A stretch of DNA of 64,000 nt from Vicia villosa (GCF_029867415.1 NW_026706269.1:124001-188000), one strand, 5' to 3'. Counted from the first letter of the stretch, positions 41,669 to 53,294 are shown. The notes: generated from the sequence alone by a model not told the origin. Numbers and translations are program-made.

Positions 41669-41885
41669 TATATTTTTTCAAATACTTGATCAAACTTTTT
41701 ACTAGTTTTATAGCCATATCAATACGCATGTCTTTTTTTGCACACTTTTGCTAATTTCATTAACAAAAGTTAACAATTCAAACCACATAACCATAGCTAC
41801 TAAAAATTCAAATTTTCCAATTCCATGAGTTGAAGTAGTGCTTCTCTTACATCTGAAATTTGAGATTTAATTGCATATACAATAT

Positions 41886-42554
41886 TCACATGACTTTCCC
41901 AACGTGTTTGTGACAATGGATTAATAGTTTAACCTTTTGCATTGTCTCTAAGAATTTTCCAACGTTTTTTCGAATGAGAAAATATAGTATAAATATGTTG
42001 TAACACTCCAAAAAAAAGTCTTTAGCTTTAGTACAAGAATTTGCAATATCACAAAGTGTCAAGTTAAGGCTATGACAACTACATGCTGTGTATAATGCTA
42101 TAGGGTTAACATCTAATAATTTTCTTTGTACACCTTGATGTTTATCTTTCATATGTGATCCATTATCATATCCATGTCCTCTCACATTATTAATATCTAG
42201 ACCAAGAGTTCCAATATATTTTGTAATTCTTCAAACAATCTTTGACCTGATGTGTCATAGACTTTCAAAATTTCTACAGAAAACTCTTCAATTTTTATTA
42301 GACTTGTAGAAACATCCACACAATGTATAATGGAAAGTCATTTCTTCTTGATGACTTGCATCATGAGTACAATCAAGAATCACAGAAAAATATTTTGCTT
42401 CTTTGGTTTTTTCGACTATTGCATTTTTGACTTCATTACGAAACATGTTAATCAATTCATTTTGAATCTTATGACAAAGATATTGATAATTAATTTCATT
42501 ATTCTTAATACGTTCAAAATGTTTTTGCATGACAGGATCCCATTTAGCAATCAT
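41886..42554 (-). pseudogene. hAT transposase remnant (DUF4371 / TTF-type)
   Basis: Two minus-strand pieces. At 42554..42288 [28 protein letters not shown], and at 42185..41886 GHGYDNGSHMKDKHQGVQRKLLD followed by ALYTACSCHSLNLTLCDIA, are typical of the catalytic core of plant hAT proteins related to zinc finger MYM proteins. Frame changes lie between and after them. Upstream zinc finger and the C-terminal dimerisation region are missing or unrecognisable. No function. Confidence 0.85.
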
Positions 42555-45094
42555 TTTAATAAGAGAAATAAAGTTTCCATTTTTTCCACATTAATCCTCT
42601 AATTTTTTTCACGAAATGCTAAATTTTGCCCGGCATGATATCTAGTAACAAAAACTATCCTAAGTATGATTATCAATAATATAAAATATTCTCTATATCA
42701 TTATTTTAATTTTATAATTTTAGTGTCTCAATTAAACTCTTAAGTGGTTAAGATTATGGATATATTAATTGATTTTATTTTAGGAGAATTAATTGATTTT
42801 ATTCTATTCTATATTTTATTTATGAGAAATTATATTATTTTATTAATTTTGACTTTGCAGTGCCCCTGTAATTTTGTTAGCAAGTATTTAAAAAAAAATC
42901 GAGCAAGTACTTTTGTAATAGAAAATTATTTTTTAATATGTATATAAGGGTAAACAAATATTTTTTGGTGCCCCTAAAATTATGTGGCCCTAGGCTCCCG
43001 CCCCGCGAGCCCGTGCTCAAGGCCACCCTTGGGTTCAAGTCCTGCCCCATGCAATATTTTGGCCATTTGTTTTTTACTCCATTAACCCTTGTTTTTTCTA
43101 AAACTAACCACTAATGCTTTTTTTTAAGCCACTAACCCTTTTTTTCCCCTTTATTAATATAAATTATTGTTTTTTTATTTAGCCAAATTAGAATTAGGAT
43201 TTATATTTTGTAATTAATTTTTGGCTTATAACTAATTAAGCTTAAATTAGTTAATTTTGGTTTTTGGCCAAATAAACCTTAGGTTTTCCTTAAATTAAAA
43301 TTAATTTAGATCTTAATTTTTTTAATTTTATAATTAATTTAACTAATCATTTTTTTTGAAAAGAAAAATAAATTAATTCCTTCTCTTTAATCAAAATCAA
43401 ACTAGGTTTTCTTAGTCTTTTACTGATTACTCTTTTTAATTTTTTTAGGCTTTAGGCTTAACTGATCAACTCCTTTTAGTTAAAGTTTTTTTAGGGTTAA
43501 TCATCAAACTCTAAAAAATCACTAAAAAACTCTTTCGCTCTCCCATTGTACATCTTCATGTATTTTATTATCCTCGCACCTTTTACCAATTATTGTATCT
43601 GCTCCTGGGTTGTAATAGTTAATTAGGATTTTACTTTTCTCAATTTTATTATTTGTACCCCCACTCCCGAAGCCTTGTAATAGTCTAGGATCTTTATTTC
43701 GTTTTGCCTATTAATGTATATAATTGTTAGTAAATAGAGTGTGCATGGAAAGACTAAAAAATTGGACATAGCTAACCTAATTTCAAAAGATAAATAAACT
43801 GGAAAAAAAATTCACTTCTCACACATACACCTCTAGGATAATCTCTCTTGTTGCCTTACAATTACAATAGTCATGTTCCTCAAACGTAGGGATATCTTAG
43901 CAAATGACGCTCACAAATAAATCATCACCGTCCCTTCGACAAAAAAGATCATAATCCCTAAATGACCATTTGAGTTGTCTTCGGAAAAATGATCTTGTCC
44001 CTCGATGACCCTACAAAATGATGATAGTCCCTTCGTGAATGCTAAGATATCCTTACAAAGGTTGCCTTCGATGACTATTCGATGACCCTACGCCTGTCCC
44101 TTCACATCAAATAGATAGGATTTCCTACCAACTAATGGCATGGATAATACTATCTCCAAAGGAAATAGAATAGAATAGGAAGGACCAATAATTAGTGGGT
44201 AGATGCTCCTAGTTGCTTGCTCACACTCAAAAATTATTTTCACACCTCACACTTTCAAAACAATACTTTCAAACGTTTTATCAACACTCTTGAGGACTGA
44301 TACAAGAGTTATCATAAAGAAAACGGCCTTACTATTGGCATTCTAAACAAATATTTTTAGAAAAACATTTTGTATACATTCTTGAGGACTGATACAAGAG
44401 TTATTACAAAGTCTGCCTTACTATTGGAACTCCAAATATTTTTCAAAAGCACACACACACAAATCAAACAAAGTGAGCAAAGCAATTAAAAGCCCATGGA
44501 TAACCATGGATACAAAGGGTGCTAATACCTTCCCTTTGTATAACTTACCCCCCGAACTCAAAACCTATCAAGGTCTTTCCTGTTCTTTTCAGCCTTTCCT
44601 TATTGGATAAAAGAAAAGTCGGTGGCGACTCTAGCTATCCGCACATTTGGATAAAAACCAAAAAAGTCATTTCTCCTACCGTATTACAGTGGCGTAAAGA
44701 CAGTCATATTTGCACTTTGTCTACCATTCCCACCATGAGCGTTGGGGACAAAATAACTAGATTTGTGTTTCCTATTCTACCCTCCAGCAGATATATTCTT
44801 GAGCTATAAAAGGAAGACTTGGAAGAATTTGAAATCAACTAATCAGTTCTACAAAACTACACCAAAGCGCTGCACATACTCTGTTGAGACATTCTTCGTA
44901 TAGTTTTTTAATTTAGCAAGGATCTGGTGTTCATATCTGGTTATCAACACTTTTGTGTTGTTGTACTTAAACATTTTGAATTTTGCTTGTTAGAAGCATC
45001 TCTGTATACATATCCTTATAATCTACAATTGTTGATAGGTTCCTTGAGAGACTAGGTGTAGTCCGGATTCTCTAGAAGACTTTGGCTGCGGTCA

Positions 45095-45345
45095 TTGTGG
45101 TTTGGCAATAAGGATCGGCTGAACTTGTTGGGGGTTGTCAACAAGGTTTATCAGACTTATTTTGGTTGTTTGCAGCTTGACATTAAGGATCAGCTAAACT
45201 TGTTGGGGTTGTCAACAAGGTTGATCGGACTTAGCGTGGTTGTCTGTGGCTTGTCAATAAAGATCAACTGACTTGTTAGGCTTATCAACAAGGTTCATCA
45301 AACTTATTGTGGTTGTCTGTAATCAGTTGATTATAGTGGATTAAG
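45095..45345 (+). repeat. Three-unit repeat with CTTGTTG/CAACAAG stems in Sire-F LTR
   Basis: Units of about 71 bp begin near 45101, 45177 and 45251. Each holds an inverted repeat CTTGTT...AACAAG. The array sits just before GGTGGACTGGAGTA, the same place as the hairpin array of Sire-A and Sire-B, but the primary sequence differs. Confidence 0.7.
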
Positions 45346-45531
45346 TCCTTGTTGATAAGGCAAATCACCTTGCGGGTGGACTGGAGTAATTTCGTTAAAA
45401 GTGAACCAGGATAAAAATAATTGTTTTCATTTATTTTTATTCATTTGTTAGCTTTGTGGTTGAGTTGCAAAAATATTATATTTGGGGCAACCCAATTCAA
45501 ATCCCTCTTTCTTATGTTTCTCGCACCTTCA

Positions 45532-46170
45532 GATCTCTGATGTGCCTGTCCAGCCTTCTCGACCTCCATCAATCAAGGAGGTTTTTTGGATCCCTCATCT
45601 TGCTAATTGGGTGAAAGGGAATACTGATGGAGCAACCACCATTGCCACAATTGCTTGTGGTGGTCTGTTCAAAAGTAGTAGTGGTGACTTCCTTGGTGGT
45701 TTCTCTAAGCATATTGGTCCCAACAATGCATTTTATGCAGAGATGGGTGGGGCTTAGGGCCATTGAGATTGTTCAATCCAAGCAGTAGAAGAACTTGTAG
45801 TTGGAGTCTAATTCAGCTTTAGTGGTTAAAGTGTTCAACAAGAAAAACTCCATTCTTTGGAGCCTAAGAAGTAGATGGATCAACTATCAAGCATACATTA
45901 GACGATTTTTTTTATTTCTCACGTGTATATAGAGAGGCCAATACTTGTGTTGACTCTTTGGCTAATGAAGGTCTTGGTTTAATTGGTTATCCCTCCTTCA
46001 TTACTTTGCCGCAGAGGCTCTTACCTAATTTTGTTTTCAATAGGTTAAGAAGGTCTGACTTTAAAATCCCACATTTTTTAGCGAGGCTTTGGTTTGGTCC
46101 CCTGCCTTCTTTTGTATCCTATCTTTTCTTTTATCAAAGTTGCCTTCATCAAATTTTTAGTTAAAAATTA
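45532..46170 (+). pseudogene. LINE 3' end: RNase H domain fragment
   Basis: WIPHLANWVKGNTDGATTIATIACGGLFKSSSGDFLGGF is the start of the RNase H domain found at the end of plant LINE ORF2. After a stop near 45757 (and TAG near 45787) the pattern continues as YREANTCVDSLANEGLGL, the usual end of that domain. Upstream LINE sequence is replaced by Sire-F. Nonfunctional. Confidence 0.8.
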
Positions 46171-46657
46171 AAATGCAAATTTATTCTAGAACAAATAAAA
46201 TATTCAAATGTGACATTTATTTTAAAATATGCAAAAAAAAAAATGATATATCTTGTATTACGATATAATAAATAATTTATGAAAAAATATTAATTATTTC
46301 TTCCTCTCTTAAGAATTAAGCTTTTAAAATAATATCAAATTTTAATAAAATTTAATACTATACAATTAATTTTTTCTATTTTCTTCGAAGAGGCTTTAAC
46401 TTTTCACACTTTTTAACAAAATATTTTTATATTTAATTTTTTTTGACATATACATTTAACGTGTTTACATAATATTTTCATATTGAATTTTTTAACATAT
46501 TAAATTTTTTTAACATAATGAATTTTTAAAACATATACCTTCCACGCGTTGGTATTTTCTATTAATAATAAAAGTCTTTAAACATATACCCTTTATTAGT
46601 CTTTTCTATAAAAATAATGTACACTATTATATATTTAATCAATTTTAAAAAAGTGAA
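46171..46657. other. AT-rich intergenic DNA
   Basis: Very AT-rich, with ATTTTTAACATA-like repeats. The only features seen are TATA-like sequences near 46605..46613 and 46627..46636, next to the following ORF. Confidence 0.6.
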
Positions 46658-47242
46658 ATGCATCCCCTTCACTCTTGTATTTCTCTAGGTGTCTTCTCCT
46701 TTTTACCTTTCCATTCAACTCAAGCAACAATGTCTTGTTCATCCAATCCCACAAACCATTTATCATTTCCCTTTTTTCAATCAAACCTTCAAATACCAAG
46801 TAAAAACTATAGCCACACCATGACCATAGAAACTCTAGAAATATCACAAGAAAGTATTGAAGAAAAAGGAGCAACAATAGAACTTCATATTCAAGGATTA
46901 TATAAGCTCTATGTTCAACCCTTTAAAGCTCTTCCACCTTTCACAATGGAAAATGATTTCATTGTGTCACCAAAGCTTAGTTACAACTTCAAGATTCCTC
47001 TTCTCTTTCTCATTGAAAAGCCAACATTTTCTCCCCTTTATGTGGCTCAAAGATTGGCAAAATTACCTATAAGTTCTGATTTGGCTGCGTATATAGAACC
47101 ACATATTGTTCAAAATGCTGTTGAATTGGGGAGAAAGTGTGAAAGCACGGAGTTTAAGATTGTTTTTGATGTTAAGTTTGTTGAGATTGATTTGGCAGAT
47201 TATAGTGAGTGTGAAGAGTATGGAACATGTGGTCTTGTTTAG
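46658..47242 (+). CDS. Possible host gene: 194-aa protein of unknown function
   Basis: A single open frame, not matched by me to any transposon family. Codons give a leader-like hydrophobic start (MHPLHSCISLGVFSFLPF), then a polar segment, then ordered-looking sequence such as TIELHIQGLYKLYVQPF, YNFKIPLLFLIEKPTFSP and DLAAYIEPHIVQNAVELGR. The C-terminus DYSECEEYGTC has two cysteines. Alternative starts are ATG 46730 (context CAACAATG) and 46820. A TATA-like TCTATAAAAAT at 46605 would suit the first. No intron is needed. It may be a truncated copy of a longer gene. I do not recognise the family, though an E3-ligase-like relative is conceivable. Confidence 0.5.
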   Translation: MHPLHSCISLGVFSFLPFHSTQATMSCSSNPTNHLSFPFFQSNLQIPSKNYSHTMTIETLEISQESIEEKGATIELHIQGLYKLYVQPFKALPPFTMENDFIVSPKLSYNFKIPLLFLIEKPTFSPLYVAQRLAKLPISSDLAAYIEPHIVQNAVELGRKCESTEFKIVFDVKFVEIDLADYSECEEYGTCGLV

Positions 47243-47688
47243 AATGGTTTATTAAAATGTTGTTATGTTGTGAGTTACTTTAAAAAAATTTGTTCTTCAA
47301 GAAAAGCATGAAGAGTGTTACACTTTTATTTATAAGATACTAATATATCCTTGTATGCTTTCCTTGGTCTTATATTTCTTCTCTACTATCTTGTATATAA
47401 GTTATAACTAACTTATAAATGAAAATGACAAGAAAACTTAAACCTACTATTTATACAAAAAAAAAAAAAAGAGATTAGTTAGAATTAAAAGGTTTCATTA
47501 TCGTTGCTTGACAATTAGATGAAATTGGCTATGACCGACAATAAAATTAATCAACTTGAAAATAGTAGGTTGTATAAACGAAGCAACAAATTAACCATGG
47601 CATAGCAGGTCGATACAATAACATGATAGGTATTACTAGATATATTTTAATATTTATGTGTGTGAGTTGAATGTTACTTAGTTATCAC
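47243..47688. other. Intergenic DNA, nothing recognised
   Basis: AT-rich sequence downstream of the 194-aa ORF, with an A-run at about 47457..47470. No gene or repeat identified. Confidence 0.5.
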
Positions 47689-49975
47689 CTATGAACCACA
47701 AACACTTTTAGGAATAGGTGTGTCGCGGTGTTCGATATACGTCGGTGTCCGACATTTGTATGACACTTGTACGACACATGTTGAAAAAGTCAAAGAAGTG
47801 TTGGAAAAATCATACACTGTCTCCAAATAAATTATTTATTTACACAAATTTTTAAAAAATAATTTGTTTTTTCTTTGCATCAACACACCTTGTACATTTT
47901 TTAAGACAAATCTCACACACATAAAAAATAATTAAATATGTATTGAAGTAATGTTATCGATAAAATAATTTTTTTATAAACAACTCTTGTATAAAGATTA
48001 GGGGTACTAGGGGTACACCAACCCTTTTACAAGAAAAAATCAAATCAGTTCTACATTACAATAACATTATGCACATAATAGAGGGTTTTTAAACCACTCA
48101 TAGAAATTACACTTGATGATAGAAGGTAAGGCAATCCACCACCAAGAGTACCACAATATCATGTAATATAGTTCCTCAATATCCAGCTTTGCATTGTTGA
48201 AGATTATATCATTTCTCATATTCCAAATACACCAACAAATTGTTAGCCATATGGCTGCATCGTTGTTGTTCTTCATCTTATCCTGTAGTTGATCAACCAA
48301 AATCGACAAAGAGTTACAGCAATCTTAAACAGTAGGCTGTTGAATATCAATCCACAAGAATAATCTACTCTTCAAAGGAACTAACTTAGAACAATGCAAG
48401 AATACATGTTCAGAATCTTCAACCTGCATTTCACAAAAACACACATGGCTTGCTGTTGGTGAACAATAATATTTCTTCTTTTGAGTTGTCGCCTTGTTGG
48501 TAGCCTATCTCTTAGCAACCTCTACCCGAAAATCTCGATTTTTGAAGGCACAGCTGCTCCCCAAATGATGTTGAGACTCTCTTTCAAACCAGCCAAAGGC
48601 GCCATATCCGTATGTTGATTGATCATTCTGCAGCACGATTTTACACTGAAGTAATTTGTACTATCGTGAGGCCAAATGAGCAGGTCATTGGCACTAACAG
48701 TAGGGCTGATCCCAGCCAAGCATAATTTTAATTCCTCATATTCCTTTGAAGCCCCTCTTCCCAAAACTTCTTCACCTTTAATGAGACACCAGTCTCATGA
48801 TTCTCAATTCCATTTTCCAACATTAAAAACAGAGACTTCTTTGGACATCACTTCATTGTAAACAGAAGGGAATTGGGCTTCCAGAGCAGCTACCCCTAGC
48901 CATTGATTCTTCCAAAACAGAATGGATTTTCCATCTCCTAGTCTAAATGTAATTTTCTTCATTACTCATTCTTCCTTAACACACAACTCCATGACATCTC
49001 TCCACCATAATGACTCCTTTGAGTTTGAATTAGGTACATCATAGCCCCACAATCTATTACTATTATTCCATACCTTCCTTTCAACATACCACTCCATATA
49101 GCATTCTCCTCGTTTAAAATTCTCCATGGCCATTTTGACAATAATGCTTTGTTAAAACTTCCAACATGTTTAATGCCCAAGCCTCCTTCTTCCTTTGATT
49201 TGCATACCTCTTTCCATCCTACCCAAGGTATCGAGTTTTTGTCCCCGACTCTGGTCCACAAGAAATTTCTTTGTATGGCAATAATTTCTTTCATAACTTT
49301 TCTTGGAAGTTTATAAAATGAGAATTGATAACTTGGCATATTCGTGAGGATGCTGTTTATCATAGTCACTCTTCCTCCAATTGATACAAGCCTAACCTTC
49401 CAGGAAGAAAGTTTGTCTTTCAATGATTTCACAACCGGTTTCCAGAAATTTGTCTGCTTATGGTTTCCACCCACTGTGAAGCCCAAGTATTTGAAAGGAA
49501 TTCTGTCAATATTGCAGCCCAAAAACGAAGAACAAGCCTCCATATGATAATCCTTAATGCATACTCCATATATCTTGCTTTTGTTCAGATTTATTCTCAG
49601 TCCAGATACAATTTCAAATCCTCTTAAAACAGCTTTAAGGGTCCATAAATTATACCATGAGCCATCTCCAAATATTATCGTATCGTCTGCAAATTGCAAG
49701 AGACTATACTCTATTGATTCATTTATCTTAAATACCTTGTACAACCCTCTATCAATAGCTTGCCTCATCCAAATATTATCGTTATTGATAAAATATTAAA
49801 GACAATAATTTTGATTAGAATATTTTTTAGCCTTTTAATCATAGATGAATAATTGAAGTTCAAATATTATCGTATATGTTGCGGTGTTGGTGTCCTGTAT
49901 TTTTGACATTATCCGGGTCAAAGTGTCTGTGTCGTGTCGTGTTTCGGTATCCGTGTCGGAGTCCATGGTTCATAG
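47689..49975. mobile_element. TIR element with GACAC-rich ends, split by LINE-H
   Basis: The left end CTATGAACCAC and the right end (reverse) CTATGAACCATGG are inverted. Both are followed by sequence rich in GACAC or GTGTC steps, a pattern I associate with legume Mutator-like or MITE elements. No clear 9-bp target duplication was found. Its own sequence is 47689..47967 and 49781..49975; the rest is LINE-H. Confidence 0.45.
47968..49780 (-). pseudogene. LINE-H: 5'-truncated LINE ORF2 fragment
   Basis: On the minus strand, 49768..48962 encodes the RT C-terminal part (QFADDTIIFGD, GLRINLNKSKIYGV, IPFKYLGFTVGG). 48764..48522 is the zf-RVT-like part (YFSVKSCCRMI) and 48309..48067 the tail (LTICWCIWNMRNDIIF). 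A TTGGTGTACCCCTAGTACCCCTAAT 3' end follows. Imperfect 15-bp flanks GTTAT(C/T)GATAAAATA at 47953..47967 and 49781..49795 look like target duplications. Broken by stops and frame changes. Confidence 0.82.
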
Positions 49976-49984
49976 ATAATTACT

Positions 49985-50790
49985 CTTATTGTGTTGCCTT
50001 TATGCAGTATGAGGATTGTTATCAATTGTTGTTGCTGTTTTTTTTTTAAATACTTATATTTTTATTAATAATTCATTGTTTTTCTTGAGCTCTATCTCTT
50101 ATGGAATTGTGTTATGATGGTTTTTTTTGTGGAAGCAAGATTTCAATAAAAAATATAACTAAGGGTTCTCAAACCTTTTTACACAAGAACGAGATCAAGA
50201 ATCTCAACAAAACAAGGAAGGTTACAAACAAATTGAGATTACGATAGAAAGAACACCGGATCTTTACAAAAATCGTAAAAAATTGCAATTTTTAACATTT
50301 GTAAATCATTTATGGTTTAATTGATTTTTGTTAGCGTTCAATTTATTTTTAACATTTGTAAATCATTTATGGTTGTCCTCCTATTCTTTTTTATTTTGAC
50401 ATTTGCTGATTTGTGTCGCTGTAGAATTGAATTTGACCGTTCTTAGATGGATTTGATTATTTTCTTCACACAAAAGTAAACGTATTCTTTCATGCTTGAG
50501 TTATATTAGTAGCTAGAAGGGGTTCATTAAACTCTGCTTTCCATATGCATGCAATTTTGCAGATGATGCATGTTATGCTTTAGAGGACTCTGATTAAAGT
50601 TCACAAAACAGTAGCTTGGGTTCGATGTTACCATCCATACATGACTCATTTTCTTGGAAATTGATAGCTAAAATTGGCAGCACCATCCATAGTTTCATTG
50701 TTAAGGTACAATTTTTTTTGTCATTCACTAATTCTGAAGAAAATGCATACGAATGTTTGATATAGTATTTTCTTTATGTGTGTTTCATTT
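49985..50790. other. Intergenic DNA, nothing recognised
   Basis: AT-rich sequence with T-runs. TTTTAACATTTGTAAATCATTTATGGTT is duplicated at about 50290 and 50345. No gene seen. Confidence 0.5.
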
Positions 50791-50846
50791 GAAATCTAAT
50801 ATGTTAGTATTGTATGAGCTCATACAATACTAACATATTAGATTTC
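50791..50846. repeat. Perfect 56-bp palindrome
   Basis: Two 28-bp arms with no spacer, centred between 50818 and 50819 (core ATGAGCTCAT). The arms start GAAATCTAATATG and end CATATTAGATTTC. It lies at the visible 5' edge of LINE-I. Confidence 0.97.
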
Positions 50847-50920
50847 TCACAATATTAGGGGGAAAGGCCCATTACTTTTTTTTTCCAGAAGAAGCCCAAG
50901 TCAAACATTCTATCAGCAAG

Positions 50921-51298
50921 GTGGGACAAAAAGAATCTGATGTGGCAACGGAAGTGGGGCCAAGCACTAATTTATTGGGACAACATCAAAACGAGGGAAA
51001 TATGAACAGGGACGCCAACGGTAAAAACAACTATGGAAAATCGAACATAAACTCCTCACCCAACAATTCCAAATTTTCTTTCCCTATTCAGCCTAAGAGA
51101 GTGAACTCCAAAATTATGAAGAAAGGAATTTGTAGTAGGATAAATCAGAAGCTCAGCTTTGATGAACAGTGTCAAAAGGTGAAAAACTCTAAAAAAACCA
51201 GAAAAAAGATAAGGGAGGTGCTGGACCTAGGGGAGAAAGTTATGGAGTTCTATCATCCAGTCCATAGTAGGTTACAACAAGGGACGGAAGCACATTAG
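50921..51298 (+). pseudogene. LINE-I ORF1 C-terminal remnant
   Basis: 125 codons, rich in Asn, Lys and Ser (for example NNYGKSNINSSPNNSKFSF), placed just before ORF2 as LINE ORF1 usually is. The N-terminus and any zinc knuckle are absent. Assignment is mostly positional. Confidence 0.45.
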
Positions 51299-51573
51299 AT
51301 ACACCCTTCTAACCAGAAAAATCTCTTTGTCAAAAAGAATTATCTCTCTCAGGTCTTCCTTTAACTTGTGAGTCTATTTCTAGTAATGATATTAGGAATT
51401 TCAATAGAAGAGAAATCAATAATGCAGCGGAGGGGCTATGGAATTCAATGTCAAGGTTGGGGATCATCAATATCTCTGACAACTTCGACCCGATTAAAAG
51501 ACTGAACGAAATAGAGTTGAGGGATCACAAAAGGGAGAAGGCGCCAAAGGAGACTCAAAACAGTGTACTTCCA

Positions 51574-53294
51574 TGATAATTCTATCTTACAATTTACGGG
51601 GCGGTGGGAATAGGGAAAAGCGGAAGAGAGTAGAATATCTAATTCAAAAAGGCGATGTTGATATTTGTTTCATCCAAGAAACAAAACTCAGCTGAATAGG
51701 ATCGAAATTAGTCAAAGAAATGTGGGGAGATGTGGAAGTAGAATGGTTTTTCTTGGATGCTAACGGCGCTTCGGAAGGAATTCTCACAATGTGGAAAAAA
51801 GATTTTTTTTTCTTCTATAAACTATAGTTTTAGAGGAGAAGGATTTCCTGGGCTATGCGTGGAGAAGGAAGGTAAACTTATTTACTTTGTAAATGTTTAT
51901 GCTTCTTGTGACAAAGTTATAAGAAGGAGAACTTGGAATAAAATTTGTGAATTCAAGAATAATAATATTGAAGGGTCTTAGTGCATTGGTGGAGATTTTA
52001 ACTCTATTTCGTCTTTAGATGAAAGAATTGGAGTGTATAACAGTGGTTATAGTAAGGAGATTAGATTCTTTAATGAGTTTATTGAGGAAATGGATTTGGT
52101 GGATCTTCCAACTATTGGTGACAAGTTTACTTGGTTCAAAAGTAATGGGAAGGCTATGAGTAGGCTTTCGGATAGTTTTATAGAAGAGTGAAAGGTGGAC
52201 GGGCAACACATAGGCGAGAGGGATATATTCGATCATGCTCCTATTTGGTTGAAAGATAGTAGAAAGGATTGGGGGCCAAAGCCTTTTAAGTTTAATAACT
52301 TGTGGTTCAAGCATGATGAGTTCGATAGCTTTGTAAAAGAGGAGTGGAGCAAAATGGCTATTAAAGGGATAGGAGATTATTGCTTGGTTGAAAAGTTGAA
52401 AACTCTTAAAAATCGGATCTCTTGGTGGAACAAAACGGTCTATGGTTGGATAGACCTCAAAATTGACAAAGATGGGAAAGAGTTGCACTTTTTAGATAAC
52501 TTGTTTGTTCATTTTGCAGGTAATGCTCCGGAAGAGGTGGTTAAGAAAAGGTTGAAAGTGACAGAGGATTTTTGGGATAATTTAAACAAAAAAGAAGGGC
52601 TTCTGAGAATTAAATCGAGACAACTTTGGCTTACCGAAGGGGATGACAACACACGTTTTTTTCCATAATTCTCTAAAAGATAGAAGAAGAAGGAATTTCT
52701 TATGTTCCATCAATTCTATAAGGGGAATATTGGAAGAGGTTATAGAGATAAAAGATCACATTTTTAAGGACTTTGAAGGATTCTTTAAAGAAGAATCTTG
52801 CTTTAGACCGGTGCTACATGGGATTAATTTGAACTCTTTATCGATTGAAGAATCAATGGATCTTGAAAAACCTTTTTCCGAAGAAGAGGTCAAGGAGGCG
52901 ATTTGGTCTTGTGATGGGGACAAAAGTCCGGGCCCGGATGGATACACTTTGGAATTCTTTAAAAGGTTTTGAATTATTCTTAAAGACGATTTGATGAAGT
53001 TATGAAATGATTTCTACTCTAGAGGTACGCTTGTCAAAGCCATCACATCTTCATTCCTCGCGCTTATTCCTAAATCAAAGAATCCACAAGATTTGTTCGA
53101 GTATCGTCCTATTTGCCTAGTGGGGAGTATCTACTAGATCCTTGCGAAGATTTTGGCGTCTAGAATGAGAGGTGTAGTGGGAAAATTGGTTTCGCCTAAT
53201 CAAACCGCTTTTGTTCCGGGTAGGAGTATAATGGATGGTGTGTTAATGGTAAACGAGATTCTTGATTGGGCAAAAAGAAAGAAGAGGGGGTGTC
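51574..53294 (+). pseudogene. LINE-I ORF2, endonuclease and first part of RT
   Basis: From about 51574 the sequence reads MILSYNLRGGGNREKRKRV and ICFIQETKLS, the APE-type endonuclease opening. IGGDFNSISSLDERIG (about 51982) and FTWFKSNGKAMSRLS (about 52130) follow. The RT start SPGPDGYTLEFFKRF lies near 52928 and YRPICLVGS near 53105. Many stops and at least three frame changes (for example near 51800, 51981 and 52668) break it. It stops at the Tat-M target site after [11 protein letters not shown]. Confidence 0.85.
53290..53294 (+). repeat. Target-site duplication GTGTC of Tat-M (left)
   Basis: It is repeated exactly at 57355..57359, right after the Tat-M end. Confidence 0.92.

Larger units (their letters stand above)
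41413..43031 (-). mobile_element. Degenerate hAT-type DNA transposon (1619 bp)
   Basis: The ends are CAGGGCCGGTCC and (reverse) CAAGGGTGGCC, imperfect inverted repeats. The 8-bp target duplication is GGTTCAAG (41405..41412 and 43032..43039), the hAT length. It carries minus-strand transposase remnants and a TTC microsatellite. Confidence 0.85.
40154..44688 (+). repeat. Tat-K: Ogre-like solo LTR containing a hAT element
   Basis: It begins TGTTGTACCCCAAAATTTG and ends ATTACA. GGGTGCTAATACCTTCCC and GGTGGCGACTC lie near its end, as in the other Ogre-like LTRs. It is flanked by GTGGC on both sides and has no internal coding region, so it is a solo LTR left by LTR-LTR recombination. Net length without hAT and its duplication is about 2.9 kb. 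Confidence 0.82.
39406..45531 (+). mobile_element. Sire-F: 3' end of a sirevirus, LTR split by Tat-K
   Basis: A short internal part (39406..39531) has a CAGGGGGAGCT tract and then AAAAAAGGGAGA directly before the LTR. The LTR (39532..45531) begins TATAAGAACAAG (TG mutated to TA) and ends CGCACCTTCA. Its U5 end GGACTGGAGTAATTTCG...CCAGGATAAAAATAA matches the Sire-A and Sire-B LTRs. Without Tat-K it would be about 1460 bp. TATA-like CTATAAAAGG lies at 44804..44813. Confidence 0.8.

Noticed and set aside
41569..41754. Small plus-strand protein with a long serine run
   Set aside because: It is translation of the TTC microsatellite inside a decayed hAT element.
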